A program made the translations under genes and the position numbers. A model generated the notes under the pieces. That model searched no databases. It saw only the letters and a program-made list of their open reading frames with translations, and was not told where the DNA came from. A stretch of 64,000 nucleotides of DNA from Apus apus (Eukaryota; Chordata; Aves; Apodiformes; Apodidae). How positions within the stretch are numbered: the stretch's first letter is position 1; every line of letters starts with the position of its first letter. Below, piece by piece: positions 25,986 through 38,500 of this stretch. The DNA lies in NCBI RefSeq assembly GCF_020740795.1, contig NC_067312.1, positions 68,220,905 to 68,284,904 on the forward strand, given 5' to 3'.

Positions 25986-26081
25986 TCACTCTGCCTCCAG
26001 CCGAGGTAAGACGGGAAGGATGAGATTTCCGAATGCAGAGTCTTGGGTTATGAAGTATCCGGAGGAATGTGCGTGTGCATG
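25986..26081 (-). CDS. INIP: INIP exon 4, coding part
   Basis: 96 bases from acceptor CTTCCCAG to a TGA stop at 25,986-25,988, encoding HAHAHSSGYFITQDSAFG through RLEAE. Confidence 0.95.
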   Translation of the reverse strand, partial: HAHAHSSGYFITQDSAFGNLILPVLPRLEAE

Positions 26082-28480
26082 CTGGGAAGAGAGAAACATC
26101 TGTCAGAGCACAGCTCCCCACAGCACCAGTACCACTTAACCTGTAAGCTCCTAAAGCACTCAGCATCGATTTCTCCCTGTCTGGTCCTTAACTCTTGACA
26201 CATTTAAGCTTTTATCATAGAAGCAGAAGAAACTCCACCTGTGACAAATGCAGAAGCCAACCTGTTAGGGCCTGCCCACTCTCCCTGGGTGCAGAACTGC
26301 CCTTCCCAGGGATCCACATCTCACACAGAGCCCAGACAACTCCTCCCAAGGGCCCCAGCTCACCTGCAGCGCAGCCTTCTGCTGAGCCGCGATGTGCTGC
26401 TGCTCAGCGTGGTCACGGAAATCCTTGTTCAGGGGAGATCTTGCCAGGGCAATGCTGCAAGGAGCAACGAGAAGGGGTGATACCTCCCACAAACACAGAC
26501 ATGTCCTTGCCACTCTAGCCAGAGAGCCCAAGACTTCCACAGCTCATTATTTACGTGGCTCGCAGCTTAACGATTTCTTGGAACTACTCTTTGCTAACAT
26601 AAGAGAGATGCAGAAAATGCAGTGACCACAGCTGTATCCCTTGACTTAGCAGACAGCGGATGCTAGCCTAAACCCAGGAAGACTCACAGTCCTGAGGAGT
26701 GCTTCCGATTTCACTCGTGGGTGCAGTCCCATTCAAGTCAGTGGAAATGATGTAAGCCAAAATCCAGGGTCTGTGCGTAATTTGTGGTGGCAGCCCAGAA
26801 AGCAACCCTCACCCCCCCACAGCCACATGTCCTGGGCTGTGTGAAAAAACGCCTGACCAGCAGGTCAAGGGAGGTGATTCTTCTCCCCCTGTACTCTGCT
26901 TTGGTGAGACCTTACTGGAGTACTGTGTCCAGATCTGGAGCCCCCAACGTAAGAAGGACATGGAGCTCTTGGAGAAAGTCCAGAGAAGGGCTGCAAAGAT
27001 GATCCAAAGGCTGGAGCACCTCTCCTATGAGGATGGGCTCAGAGAGTTGGGGCTGTTCAGCCTGGAGAAGAGAAGGTTCCAGGGGGACTTCACAGCAGCC
27101 TCCCAGTACCTGAAGGGGCTACAGGAGAGCTGGGGACTTTTGACAAGGGCTTGTCGTGAGAGGACAAGGGGGAATGGATCAAAGCTGGAAGAGAGGAGAT
27201 TGAGGCTAGACATTAGGAAGAAACTCTTTAGTGTGAGGCTGGTAGGACAACAGAACAGGTTTCACAGGGAAGCTGTGGATATCCTCTCCCTGGAAGTGTT
27301 CAAGACCAGGCTGGCTGGGCCTTGAGCAACCTGATCTAGTGGGACGTGTCCCTGCCCATGCAGGAGGCTTGGATCTACATGATCTTTAAGGTCTCTCCCA
27401 ACCCAAACCATTCCATAATTCTAAATACTACTACCATCCTGAAGCACAAGGTCTGTCTGACCAGTTACTGAGGATGGTCACAAAACATCCTCTGGTGTCT
27501 ACTAAGTTTGCTCTTCTTTTCCCTTTGATGTAACCAGTGATGTCCAAATAGGTCTAAGAACATAAAATACCTGGCTCCAGGATGATTTGTGGAAGACTGG
27601 TTTTGCATAAGTAACTTTCTCTTCTCCTTGTCTAGTTCTGCCAGGATTGCAACTCTGTTTTTATTCTGGAAACCTGGTGGGAATGACAAAAAAAATATTA
27701 GAAAGATGCATTTGATTTCTGTAGCCCAACTCTAACCACGTGGAATGAAACATCTTTGTACGGTTTGACATGGTGATGAACAGCACATTCTCCAAAGCTC
27801 TGCCCCAAATCTGAAAGGCTATTGACAAATTGGCTTATTTTTCCTTGTCTCATTTGACATGAAATGGCTTCCTTATACTGTAATCCATATTAAAACACAG
27901 GTTTCTATCTCAAGCCAGATCCTACCTCTTCCTGAGCCAGCCCTGGAATGATAACAAGGCACAAGACCAAATACTTGCCTGTCAAAAAAAAAGTAACCTT
28001 CCCAGGTTCTAGGTTTGAAATGCAGCCACTGAACATACAGGTGAATTATAATAAAAGAGTATTAAGGATAATGGATTATAAGGATGATAATAAAGGAAAT
28101 GATAATGAATAAGAAAGATTTTATTGCAGCCACCACATACAAAGCAGCCGGACAAGTCCCTGCTGCTGCCCAGTGTGCCTGCACTGCACAGCTGAGGACA
28201 ACAGGCACAGAGCTGACTCTTACAGGCCTCTAAGGATGCTCCTCATGTCAAGATCAGACACTATTTTATCTTTGATTTGCTGCTAGTCTATAAACGTGAA
28301 GCTTCTATATTACCATAAAAGAAAAGGTAATGTGGAAGTCAAGTTCTCTCCTTTATTTCCTCCACACAGCTCCCAGACTCGCTGCCTGTCTTGGATAAGT
28401 TATTCCTGACCAGTTGCCCAGGGTCTTTCCCCTCGAATACTGGGATTAAACCCACCTTGTCCGGAAGGGTTCGCTGCCAT
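25986..28480 (-). CDS. INIP: INIP, SOSS complex subunit C, complete in 4 coding exons
   Basis: Four coding exons on the minus strand (28,480-28,456; 27,673-27,571; 26,454-26,364; 26,081-25,986) join in frame to exactly 104 aa, the length of human INIP. Sequence matches from memory almost throughout: MAANPSGQG, FQNKNRVAILAELDKEKRK, LLMQNQSSTNHPGAS, LNKDFRDHAEQQHIAAQQ, HAHAHSSGYFITQDSAFG, LILPVLPRLEAE. Differences from human include IALARSPLNK for IALSRPSLNK and a LEAE end for LDPE. INIP joins INTS3 and the single-strand binding proteins NABP1/2 in the nuclear SOSS complex, which acts in the DNA double-strand-break response and homologous recombination. All introns are GT-AG. The start has A at -3 and G at +4. 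It is head-to-head with SNX30. Confidence 0.95.
26364..26454 (-). CDS. INIP: INIP exon 3
   Basis: 91 bases between acceptor TCCTTGCAG and donor GTGAGC, encoding IALARSPLNKDFRDH through QQKAALQ. Confidence 0.95.
26820..27422 (+). repeat. CR1 LINE 3' end, ~600 bp, inside INIP intron 2
   Basis: Plus-strand CR1 3' portion, antisense to INIP. Blocks in order: RT tail ('TGACCAGCAGGTCAAGGGAG'), 'GGACATGGAGCTCTTGGAGA', 'GGGCTGTTCAGCCTGGAGAA', 'GACAAGGGGGAATGGATCAA', ending 'ATGATCTTTAAGGTCTCTCC' and a decayed ATTCTA terminus. It is fairly complete for its length but its frames are broken. It fills about half of the intron between exons 2 and 3. Confidence 0.9.
27571..27673 (-). CDS. INIP: INIP exon 2
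   Basis: 103 bases between acceptor TCCCACCAG and donor GTATTT, encoding FQNKNRVAILAELDKEKRK through HPGA. Confidence 0.95.
28456..28480 (-). CDS. INIP: INIP exon 1, coding part
   Basis: 25 coding bases, ATG to CAAG, encode MAANPSGQ plus one base. Donor GTGGGT follows. Too short to appear as an open frame; found by matching the human N-terminus MAANSSGQG. Confidence 0.92.
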
Positions 28481-28559
28481 CCTTCAGCTTCCAGCCCCAG
28501 TCTTTACTCAGCTGCCGTTCAAACCTTTTAACCCCCCAGTTACCTGCACAAGAGGCACA

Positions 28560-29560
28560 GCAGAAGATGAACACATTCCTTCAGAACAGCCCGGGGGTCT
28601 CACCCTGTTACAGACGCCATCGACGTGGCCACAAAGGATCAGTCGAATGGAAAGGGGCTTCCCCCCCTCCCCCCACCCCCGCGGGAACGGGCTCTTCCCG
28701 CCCTCGGGAATGGGGTCTCCCCTGCGCCTCATCCCCAGCACTGCGCGGGTTGGACTCCCCGCTCTCTATCCCTGCCGGGCCGGCGGGGATCCCCGGCCCA
28801 CCCCGCACCCCCCTGCCCGAGAGCTCCCGGCCCCGCTGGGGCTCCGCTCCCCTCTCCCCGCAGCCCGGCTGCCCCCCGGCCCCTTCCCCCCGCAGTCCTG
28901 GCACGGGCGGCACCTCCTCCCAGCGCATCAGGCCGCGACGCCCTTCGCTCCCTTCCGGTGGGTGGAGAAGCGCCCGCGGGCGCCGAGCCTGACAGGCAGC
29001 CCGAGCGGCCAGTCCGCTGCCAGCCGGCCGTGCCGCTGCCGGTCCCGCCTCCGCCCGCCGGCGGGGCCGCCCCGGCTCTCTCGGCAGCGGGCGGGGCCGT
29101 CATGGCGGCCGGGCGGGGCCTGCCCCGAGGCGCACGGGCCGCCCGCGCCGGGCCGGGCCGGGCAGGTGGGGCGGGCGGTGCCGGGTGAGGGGGCGGGCAG
29201 CGCTGAAGGAGGCGGGCGCTGCTCTCGCTCCTCCTCCCTCCTCCTCCTCCTCCTCCCGCTGGTAGCGCGGTGGCGGCGGGCAGGCTCCGGCTGCGTCCCC
29301 CGCAGCTCCCCGCCTCGGCCTCCGCTCCCTCCCGCCCTCGGCCCCGCTGCCTGTGCCCCGGCGCGATGTCGGGCGGCGCGGCGGGCGCTCCGAGGCCTCT
29401 CCCCTCCTCCGGGCCCAAGTCGCTGCGGGAGATGCCGCATCCCTTGGCCACCTCCAGCAGCGAGGAGATGGGGCCGGCGCTCAGCCCCAGCCCCGACCTG
29501 CTGCTGCCCCGCGGCATCGCCGACAAGGTAGGGGTCGGGGGGGGGGATGGCGGCGTTTGA
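28560..29560. promoter_or_regulatory. Shared CpG-island promoter region of INIP and SNX30
   Basis: A GC- and CpG-dense block of about 1 kb lies between the INIP start (28,480, minus) and SNX30 exon 1 (29,366-29,527, plus). Start codons are 886 bases apart and head-to-head. An ATGGCGGC YY1-type core is at about 29,101-29,108, and several CCGCCC/GGGCGG boxes are present; no TATA box is evident. The two genes are also head-to-head in human 9q32, from memory. The long open frames across this block on both strands result from GC composition. Confidence 0.8.
29366..29527 (+). CDS. SNX30: SNX30 exon 1, coding part (residues 1-54)
   Basis: ATG at 29,366 has G at -3. The encoded [10 protein letters not shown] matches human SLRDMPHPLA. 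Donor GTAGGG starts at 29,528. Confidence 0.93.
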
Positions 29561-32500
29561 GGGGTCGTGCGGGCGGGCGAGGAGGGCGGCTTCTGCAGGG
29601 AGAAGGGCTGCGGGTGCTTCCCCGCCACGTCCCTTCAGCCGGCCGCATCCGCGGCTCCCCGCGGGGGGATGAAGCCCTGCGCGCTGCTGGCATCCATTGC
29701 GAGGGCCCGGCGGGGGCATCGCGGCTCCCGGTGTCGCGGGGGCGAGAGGTCCGATGGTCCCAGTCGCGCACTTCTGCGGGTCGTACCCCCCGCAAATGGG
29801 TCCAGGCTCCTCGGGAATTGCTGCGGCTCCCTCGCCGTCCCCTTCCTCTTGCCCGCTCAGAGCTGCCGTCGCTTCCTTTCCACCAGCTTGTCTGCGGTCG
29901 TTCCCTCCGCAGCTGAGCTCCTGCTCGCTTCTTGACAGAGCTGGAACACGGAAGGGACGCTTTTGCAGGAGTTTCTGTGCCGGCTTCCCGTTTCCTGGCT
30001 CGGGCATGTGTCCGCAGGATGCTAACGGCTTTGTAAATTGCCTACCCTGTGTCTGGGCCTTGGGAGTGATAATTCCTGGACGTGGAAGTGGCAACGCCAG
30101 CACGCCACTGCTGGTACGTTAACTGCTCTTGCACGGATGTGGTATCTCTGTGGGCAGGCTTCCTGAGATACGGTAAGGCAGAATTTCTTGGGAGCAAGGG
30201 TTGCAAGGGCTGAGATGAGTTTGAGACTTTACACTAAGCTGTTCTGGGCTGGCTGGTGTGCATATGAGGCGTGACAGAGCTGCGATGGCAAGAGGTGCTT
30301 CCTATGGCTGTTGTCCTGGTGAATGTGGAACTGCTTCTGAGCAGGGTGGATCTGCTGATCTCCAAAGCCTTGGGGCTGTCAGCAGCATCTTGCCCAGTAC
30401 TCGCTCTCTGGGGAAACAAGTCATGGTAGTCTTGTCTCTTTTGTGTGTCACCTTCTGTTGCCCTATCTCTGTGCTGGACAGATTCAGCACTTGTTCCTGC
30501 CCACATAAGGAGCCCTCTCCCTGAACATCTGCCCAGTCTTGCTCCAGTGGGAAGCCAGGCTTGCCTTTCTTCTGGGAACATATGCCTCCATCTTCATGTA
30601 CTCTTGTCAAAGAGTACGTGGCGCTCAGTGAGAAGAGGTATGTGAGTAAGATGGGAGCAGGAGGTTTTTGTCTGTGATAGGTTGGATTTGTTGATGTACC
30701 CAGGTTGCTGTTTTACCAACCTGTAGCAGTAGGAGTTGGCAGCGGCCCTCACAGGTCTTCTTGCATCACAGGAGTGCAGTGATGGTGCTGTACTCCCCCT
30801 GTGAGCATTGTCTGTCCACACTGCTGTGCAGCTGGTGAGAAGCTGCTCTGAGGGGTAGCTCATGCCCTCTAACTTCTCAGTTGCATTCAGGAGCTTTTTT
30901 GCTTTTGTAGCACAAGGAGCTTGTCTCTGCTTTTGTGCCTGGAGTTGCCTGGGAAGTACGTGAGCATCCCTGATAACCCAGGAGCAGAAACACCTCTCTG
31001 GCCACAGGCTGCAGTCAGCTAACTTCTTGTCAGTAGGGAGGCTCTTGCCCAGTTTGTTCCAGCAGCACAGAGGTGAAGTCCATCTCCTAGGACCTGTATG
31101 TAGTACTGTCCTGTTGTGGGCACTTGGCAGCCCACAAAGGGGCTGAGATGAACGATTTTTAGAGCCAAGAGTAGTTCTGTGGGTGACCTGGAAATGGCAC
31201 TAGGGTAGTGAGCCTTGCAGAATACAAGGATTTCCAGTAGGAAGAGAACAGCATTCTTCTTTTTCCTTCTAGCTGAATTAGCAGAAAAAGCCAAAAGTCT
31301 GATCCTCCTGATGAAAGGAGTCCAACAGCTTTGCTGCGTGAGGGGATGTCCCTTCTGCTGAATACCGGCTGCACTGGCAAGGAAAACATAAGTTGACTTC
31401 TTTCCCGCCTCAGAAAAAGGTTGTGAGCACACAGGTGATGGTGACTTTAAGGCAATTGTAAACTTCAGCTGCTGACAGTATGTGTTGAGTAGTCTAGATA
31501 GGAAGTGTGGTGAATCGGGTCAGTAGGGAAACCAGCCATTTTAGGTGGTTGGTCTGGCTCTTGGTCTCAGCCTGTGGTGGTGTGTCATTAATCTCTCCAA
31601 AGGCTGACTGTCTAATCAGCTAATGATGTGTGGATGGCCCCAATAGTTGGGTAACAGGGGGAGGTTAATGTTCAAATCTGACTCAGGCTTAGGGCTTTGC
31701 AGCTGTTCTTTATTGATTTTTGGAATGGTAGCTGTGCTTGTCTGCTTTCTTGACCTTTCTGGAGAGTCTGGTGGAGATTGGTGCTGCCGAAGTCAGAGTG
31801 GCTTCAGAGTGGCTCCGAGTCAGGAAGCTTCTATGAGGTCCACCATCTGTGACTAGGCCCATACTGTGGCAGAAGGATGTGGCCATCGCTGACCCATCAC
31901 CATGGCCTGGATAACTTGCTTTTTATAGGCTCTTCTTACTTGCTCTTAGCAAACACTTCCAGAGTTCTGCTGCAAGATAAAGGTACCTAAGACTGGAACC
32001 CACTAAAGGTAGAAGGAGCAGGAGTGAGGGAAGTTGTCTGGCCATAAAGCAGTGCTTCAGCTTCCGCTGCCACAGATGCACAGATGCCTGAAGTGGCTGA
32101 ACCTCTGCCATCACTGCTTTGCATTCTTTACAGCGTGCTTTCCATGCTTGTGTGGAGCCACTGAGTAAGAACACGACTTATATCCTGAGTCAGAGGCACC
32201 TGGAGGACAGGAGGGCTGCCTGCCTATCTCTTCTTGGTTGTTGATTCAAACATGGAAATAATCTTGTAGCTTATACCCTCAGTCTGACTTGGAAGTCTTA
32301 TAAACCTTTGGTTGCTGTTTGAGAGCAGTGGCCAGTGCTGCTGGAGTAGGTCATGTTGATATGAAGGAAATCCTTCTGTGCTGTTTTCTGTGGCTTCTTC
32401 CTGGGATCTGAGGCCTTCTAAGTAGACAAGTCTCGAGATTTCTGAACCTTATGCAGAGGGCTGCAAAGCTTTTGTTGTCTCCAAAAGGGACTTTGTCCTG

Positions 32501-35500
32501 ACTTGTAGGAGCGAGCTTTCTGAGGAGCTGGGAAACCTTGACTTCAGAGCAGGATCTTACTTCTGAAATGAAGTGGACATTTCGGACTAAGGACTTGGCT
32601 TTCGCAGTGGTTCTGCAGCAGATGTGAAACCATTGAGTTGTAGATTCATGTTTCTGAAGCATTTCTGTATTGGGCAGATCTTTCTATGAATGTCTTTCTG
32701 TTCCCCTCAAGTGTAATTGCAAAAAACATTGCTTGTGCTGTTGCCTGTCCACTGTCAGCTTTTTCCAGCTTGTTATCTGTTAACCCTTGCTAGCTTTCAA
32801 ATAAGGAGATGGCCAAAGCTGAACATAAGCAGTACTGACACCTTTTAATTTTTTTGACATCAGGTGAGAGGCAAACATGCAGGAGGAAACAATCCCTCAA
32901 GATGCAGGGCAAGGTCTGTTGCAGAGTTAGCTGAAAACTGATTTCCTGCTCTCTGACAGAGCTTTTGGAAGGCATGCAAGCTAATAGAGGATCTGCTCCG
33001 AAAAGCAGATCTCCGCAGAGGAGGGTAAGACAGATGGGGAAGTGACTGTGGATTTCTCTCCTTTCTTTTCCTTCTAAAAGAAGGAAGTTATGCTTGCACA
33101 TGGCTGCTTTTCTCCAGTTCACTCATTTGTCACTTTTGATAGTGAATCTGCTCTGTGCACTGGGGACTTGCACGGAGCATTATTGATGGGTGACTCGGTT
33201 CAGAGTGGGGTTGAGAAGCAGATGGTGTTCTGCTGCTTGGTTTTACCAAAATGGTGGTAGGACAGTAAGACTCATGCCTTTCTTTGGCTCAGTTACCAGC
33301 AGGCAGCTGAAGTAAGCTTCAGGCCTGTTTGACATGGGGAATATCAAGTGGAGCTGATGTGGAATGCAGGCTTGCAGTGAATGCATATCTAGAATTTGCT
33401 AATTCATGGAGATGGACATGAACACTCCTACGGCAAACTTATGGTTACTAACTGCAGACTAGTGCTTGCATGTGACCCTCTGCTCATCTGCTTCTGAGCT
33501 CCCACCATCCTGATGAAATCTGAGCCCTGTATTAGCACCTGAACAAGTACAAATACTTGATGTGTTTGCTGGAGTGCTTGTAGGGCTCGGGATCTGGAAG
33601 GGAGTCTGGCAGTTCTCCAACAGAAAATATACCAGGAGCTTGGAGCTCCACTGCCTGCCTCCTTGGTTGCTAGTTTATAATTATTGCTTTTAACTTCATC
33701 CACCCACAGATGAAACCAGTTTGCAGTATAATCTGAGAGTTTAAAATAGATTTGCCTAAGCCTCTATGAACCTCTTCCTTCTCTAACTCAATGACTGTTA
33801 GACCAGCCCCATCCATTGTTCTTAAAGCAAGCTGGAGGTAAATGCTCAGTCTTGAGAGAGACTGAGGACAACAGAAAGTCAGAAGGTGAAGTTGATGAAC
33901 TCGTGGAACAACATCAGTATGGATGAGCTGATCTCTCTTCCCATCTACAGGAAGACAAAACTGACAAAGAAGTTGATGATGGAAGATACCTCTGGGTGTC
34001 CTATAGTCCTGCTCCTTGGCTCAGAGCAGGGGGAGCTGTAGTGGGCTGCCCAGAATGCTGTGAAGTTGGTTTTCAGTGTCTGTCTGGGCAATCTGTTCGT
34101 GCATCCAGCCACCTGCAAAGTAATATTTCTTTCTCATGTTTCAGTGAAACATCCAGTATCTCAGGTTGTGCCCATTGTCTCTTGTTCTTTTGTTGGGTCC
34201 ACTGAAAAGAGTCATGTCACCACCTTCTGTGCATGCTCTGATCAATTAGTTATTTACCGTACTAGTAAGATCTCCTGAACATTCTCCTCTGCAGCCTGTT
34301 GGCCTTCTTCGCCATGAGACACACTGTTTGTTCATGGTCAGCTTTTCTGCTGGGATCTGTTGTGTGTGGTGTGGTTTGTTTGGGGTTTTTTTGTTTGTGG
34401 GTATTTCTTTTCCACTGCCAAGCTGCTTCTCAGCCAGTCAGCCTGCAGCACATACTGCTATGTGGTGTTATGCCTGTGAGGTGCAGGACTTTGCCTTTCC
34501 TTCTGTTGAATTTCATGAGGCAGCTGGCAGCTTGCTCTCTAGCCTACACTCACTTAATGTGTCAAGCATTCCACTCAGTTCTGTCCTGTCAGCACACTTG
34601 ATGAGGATGTAGCCTGTCCTATTGTTTAGGTCATCATTACGGTGTTGAACAGTAGTGGCCCTATTGCTGTCTGCTGGCTTGCTCCATGAATGAGTGCCCT
34701 CCAGTTGGAATTTGTGGGATCACAACCCTTGGAGCTCAGCAGTTCAGCCAGTTTTTGGCCCACTTCAGTGTACCTCTACCTAGCTTGTACCTCATCAGCC
34801 TGTCTAGGAGGATGTTACAGGTGATGTGCTGGAAGCCCTCATAAAGTTGCAATGAACCATGGTAAAGCTTTTCTATTTCACACCAGGCCAGTCGCATCTT
34901 CATAGCAGGTGTTGGATTGGTTAAGCATGACTTCCGTTAGGCCCATGCTGACTTCTCATCACCATGTCCTTTGTGTGTCTGGAAGAGGTTTCCAATATTT
35001 GCTCAATCAGCTTTCCAGGGATTGAGGTGAGGCTGACTGGCCTGTAGTTCCCTCCATCTGCCTTGAAGATTGGAGTAATACTTGGTTTCTTCCAGTCCTC
35101 AGGATCCTCTTCATCAACATAATAAGGGTAAGGTAATAGAAAGTGGCTCCTTTTTGGGGTCTGTCTCACCATGGGCTAAGGCTGTTCAGTTTGTTGAAAT
35201 GCTCCCTAATCTGGTCCTCCTCCACTGATGTTGAGTTTGCCTTGTTCCAGACATTCCCACTGGCCTCAGGGGCCTGGGATAGCTGAATGCTGGTCAGCTC
35301 AGTGCATTTTGAGGCAAAGGAAGCACTGAGTACCGTGGCCTTATCTGTGTCCTTTGTCATCAGATCCTCTGCCCCATCAGGGCTGCATTTTCCTTGTTCT
35401 TTGTTTTTTTGCTGCTGATGGATGTGTAGAAGCCTTTCTTGTTGCTGTTCTCAGCCTTTGCCAGCTTTGACTCCATCCTACTAAACTGATCCCTTCAGGC

Positions 35501-38500
35501 TCACACAGCATCCTTGTGTTCCTCCTGTGTCAGCTATGCCCACTGCTGCCTTTTTAATGCTTCCTTTTTGTCTTCGAGTTTAGTCAGGAGCCTGGTGTTC
35601 ATGCATGTGCATCTCCAGCCACCTTCGCTTGATATCCTCCTGCTAAGTGGGACGGGCCAGTTTTGTGGCTGGAGATGTGTTCCTTGAAAATGAGCTAGCT
35701 CTCCAGCATGCCTTTCCAAGGCCATGTGCCTTCTTAGCAGACTCCTTAGCAGACCAAGGTCTGCTCCCCTTGAGTCTGGAGTTGTGATCCTGCTCTTTGC
35801 TTGCTCTTTCCTTTCAGGATCCTGAACTCCACTAGCTCATGGCTGCTGTGGATGAGGCAGCCTCTACCTTCATATCCCTGACAAGTTCTTCCTTCTTTTT
35901 AAGAATAAAGCAAAGCGTCTCCCCTCCTCAGATTATCAGTCACTTGTGTCAGGCAGTTCTCACCAATGCACTTCAGAAATCTTTTAGATCAATATAACCT
36001 CTGCTGTGTAGTCCCTCCAGCAGATATCATTGTGATTCAAGTTACCCATAAGGACCTGTCAATGTGAGACTTCTTGCAGTACATTCCTGTCCTTGTCTGC
36101 AGAAGAGCTGCTTGAAGGACACTGGGATGTTGTTTTCCCCCTGGGACAGTAGGATTGCTGGTCTGGTTGACCTGTCTTCTAACTGTTTCAGAATTCACCT
36201 ATTTACAAAGCTGTTCTCCTAGCTTTTGAAAAATCCCATGGTTCTCTTATTGCACTGCACAGAACGGGGAGGTTAAGTTGCATAGCAGATGTGTGTTGAA
36301 TCTCTGAACCATGGTAGGGGTGGGTTCTCTGCTGCTGTTGTAGAGCTGCTGTTGGTGGTCTCTTTATGATCCACAGCTTTCTGGTACAGTCAGTTCTCTG
36401 GAATTGGCCATTCCTGTCCCTTCCAAACAAGATGAGGGACAGCTAACATGTAACTTGGGACAGATGCTTACATCAACCTATCTGTCTTAGTCCCATTACT
36501 TTTTTAATCTTTCCGTCGGGTAAAACTGAACATGGCTTCTGCTGTATAACAGTATGATTATTTTGTTGTTGCAATTCCAACTCAGTGGAGGGAGGGGTGT
36601 GCTTTGAGGTTGAATTTTGTGTTGCACAGCTTTCATAATCTTTTCAAGAGGATTGCTTCATACTTAAGGAGACAGAGCCCTTGGAAATGGGTACTCAAAA
36701 TGTATGCATAGGAGCTCTGATCCTCAGCTGGGTTTCAGAAGGGAGAGAGTCTTGGCAGGAACTTGTCAGCCATGGTGGAAAAAGTTATGCTTGGTGGTTG
36801 GAAAGAATCCTCTGGGCTGCCTGTGCTGGAAAGCCTCAAAGCTGCCTGAGTTGCTGGATTGTGGAGAGAGCAGGATAAGCAGGTGGATTAAGCAGCTCTC
36901 TTTTTACAGTTGTGAGGGCACATCATTCTCCTATCTGTGTCTCAAGGGTTTGTAATAAGCCTCAGGCAGTGTGTTCCTGTAATTAGCATGTCCCTGTAAT
37001 TAATGATGGGAGGGGCAGAGGATAAAGATGGAGATTTTCCTATTGACACACTGTGGGCTGGGAGATGTCAGTTTCTAGATGAACCTGTAAACTGTTGTCT
37101 GGTCTGTTAGCATTGTGGACTGCTCTTGTGGTAGGTACCTCAGACAGAGGCCATCACACCAGCCAGTCTCTTCTTCATCTGATGAAGAGGCAGGTTGCTG
37201 AAATAGGTCAGGCGACAGGATGGGTGCTCAAACAGTGCAGTGAGGCTTACCTCAGTACTGCAACATGAAGAGCTATTTGCAGCAGCAAAAATGCATCTTT
37301 GATCATAAGTTGCACATTCTTTCACTCTGCAGAAAATAGTACACCAAGGAAAAATGCCATTTGATTGTGTGCATGGCTCAGAATTAACTTCACTGAGTCT
37401 TGTTTGCTGATGACCTTGAGCAAGATATTAAATGCTGAGCTGTTGTGACTCTTCAGTCTGCCTGAGTCCAGGCTTTCATGGCTGAGGAGAGATTCTTCCA
37501 TCACTGTGATGATAATGGGGCAGAAAGCTCCAAACTCTGCCTTGGAGGTGGTGGCAAGCTGCAACCCTGAGGTAAAAGCTGAGTGAATTTACTCATTACT
37601 AAGAGCTTAGTCTTACTAAATTATTGAGAAACTGTGGGGAACCTGTTTCTCTTCCAGTTACTAAGGGTGATAACTGACAGCAAGGTCCTGGCAATACTGC
37701 AGCCATCTCCTGGGGATGGAAAACAAATCCAGTGAGCTGCAGCTCTTGTAATGAGTTAGCATTCCCAATGCTAGTGCAACTGTAATGGTGTATTGACAGA
37801 TAAATTTATGGGACATACTTTATATTCTCACTTAGGGTGGTCATGGGGGTTGTACAGAAGGAGGTGTTGCCTTCAGCTGTAGTTGATGCTGTCATGCCAA
37901 AACTGTTGATTCTTAACCAGGCATTTGACAGAAATAATGAGGTATCTGTCTGAATTAGCAAGTAGGTGACATGGGTTAGTGTGACTAGCTGAAATCGCTC
38001 TGAAAAGAAAGGCAATAATCCAAAATCCATGCAGCAAGCAGGGAGAGAGCTCAGAGCTGTATTTAGAGTGCTCCTCAAAGCACAAATTCCTTTGGCCAAC
38101 ATCACTGTCTTCAAAGCTTTCACACTACTGCTTCTGTAAAGCAATAAACTAGAGATGAGAAGTTACTCTGGAGGTGAAAGTGGTGATGTCTCTAACCCCT
38201 AAAGATGGGCTTCTGCTGGACTCAGGTTTGTCGTTTTATGTGTCTGGAGTTGAAGACAGCTACATGAGTCCGTGAGAGCAAAGACAGCATTAAGATATGT
38301 AGTATTCAGTTCTCCAGGAAAATTAACAAAATGCAAATACAACTGGCTTTACTTGCTTCTAGATGACAGCTTGAAGATCAGGAGTGCAGAGCCTGCTGCG
38401 AGGCTGACAACCTCTCTGCTTGTTTTGGAGAAAAGCAGTTGCAGTGTTCTGTATGTGGTGCCATTAGTGATGGGATGGCTCACAGCACTAAAGTACATGC

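Noticed and set aside
27465-27689. 74-codon frame starting before INIP exon 2 as a stand-alone small protein
   Set aside because: Splice sites and matching exons 1, 3 and 4 show it is exon 2 of INIP with intron read-through at both ends.
28928-30103. 391-codon minus-strand open frame, and similar 187-299-codon frames in 28,600-29,900
   Set aside because: They lie in a CpG island where stop codons are rare, show no conserved motif and overlap the real SNX30 exon 1 on the other strand.
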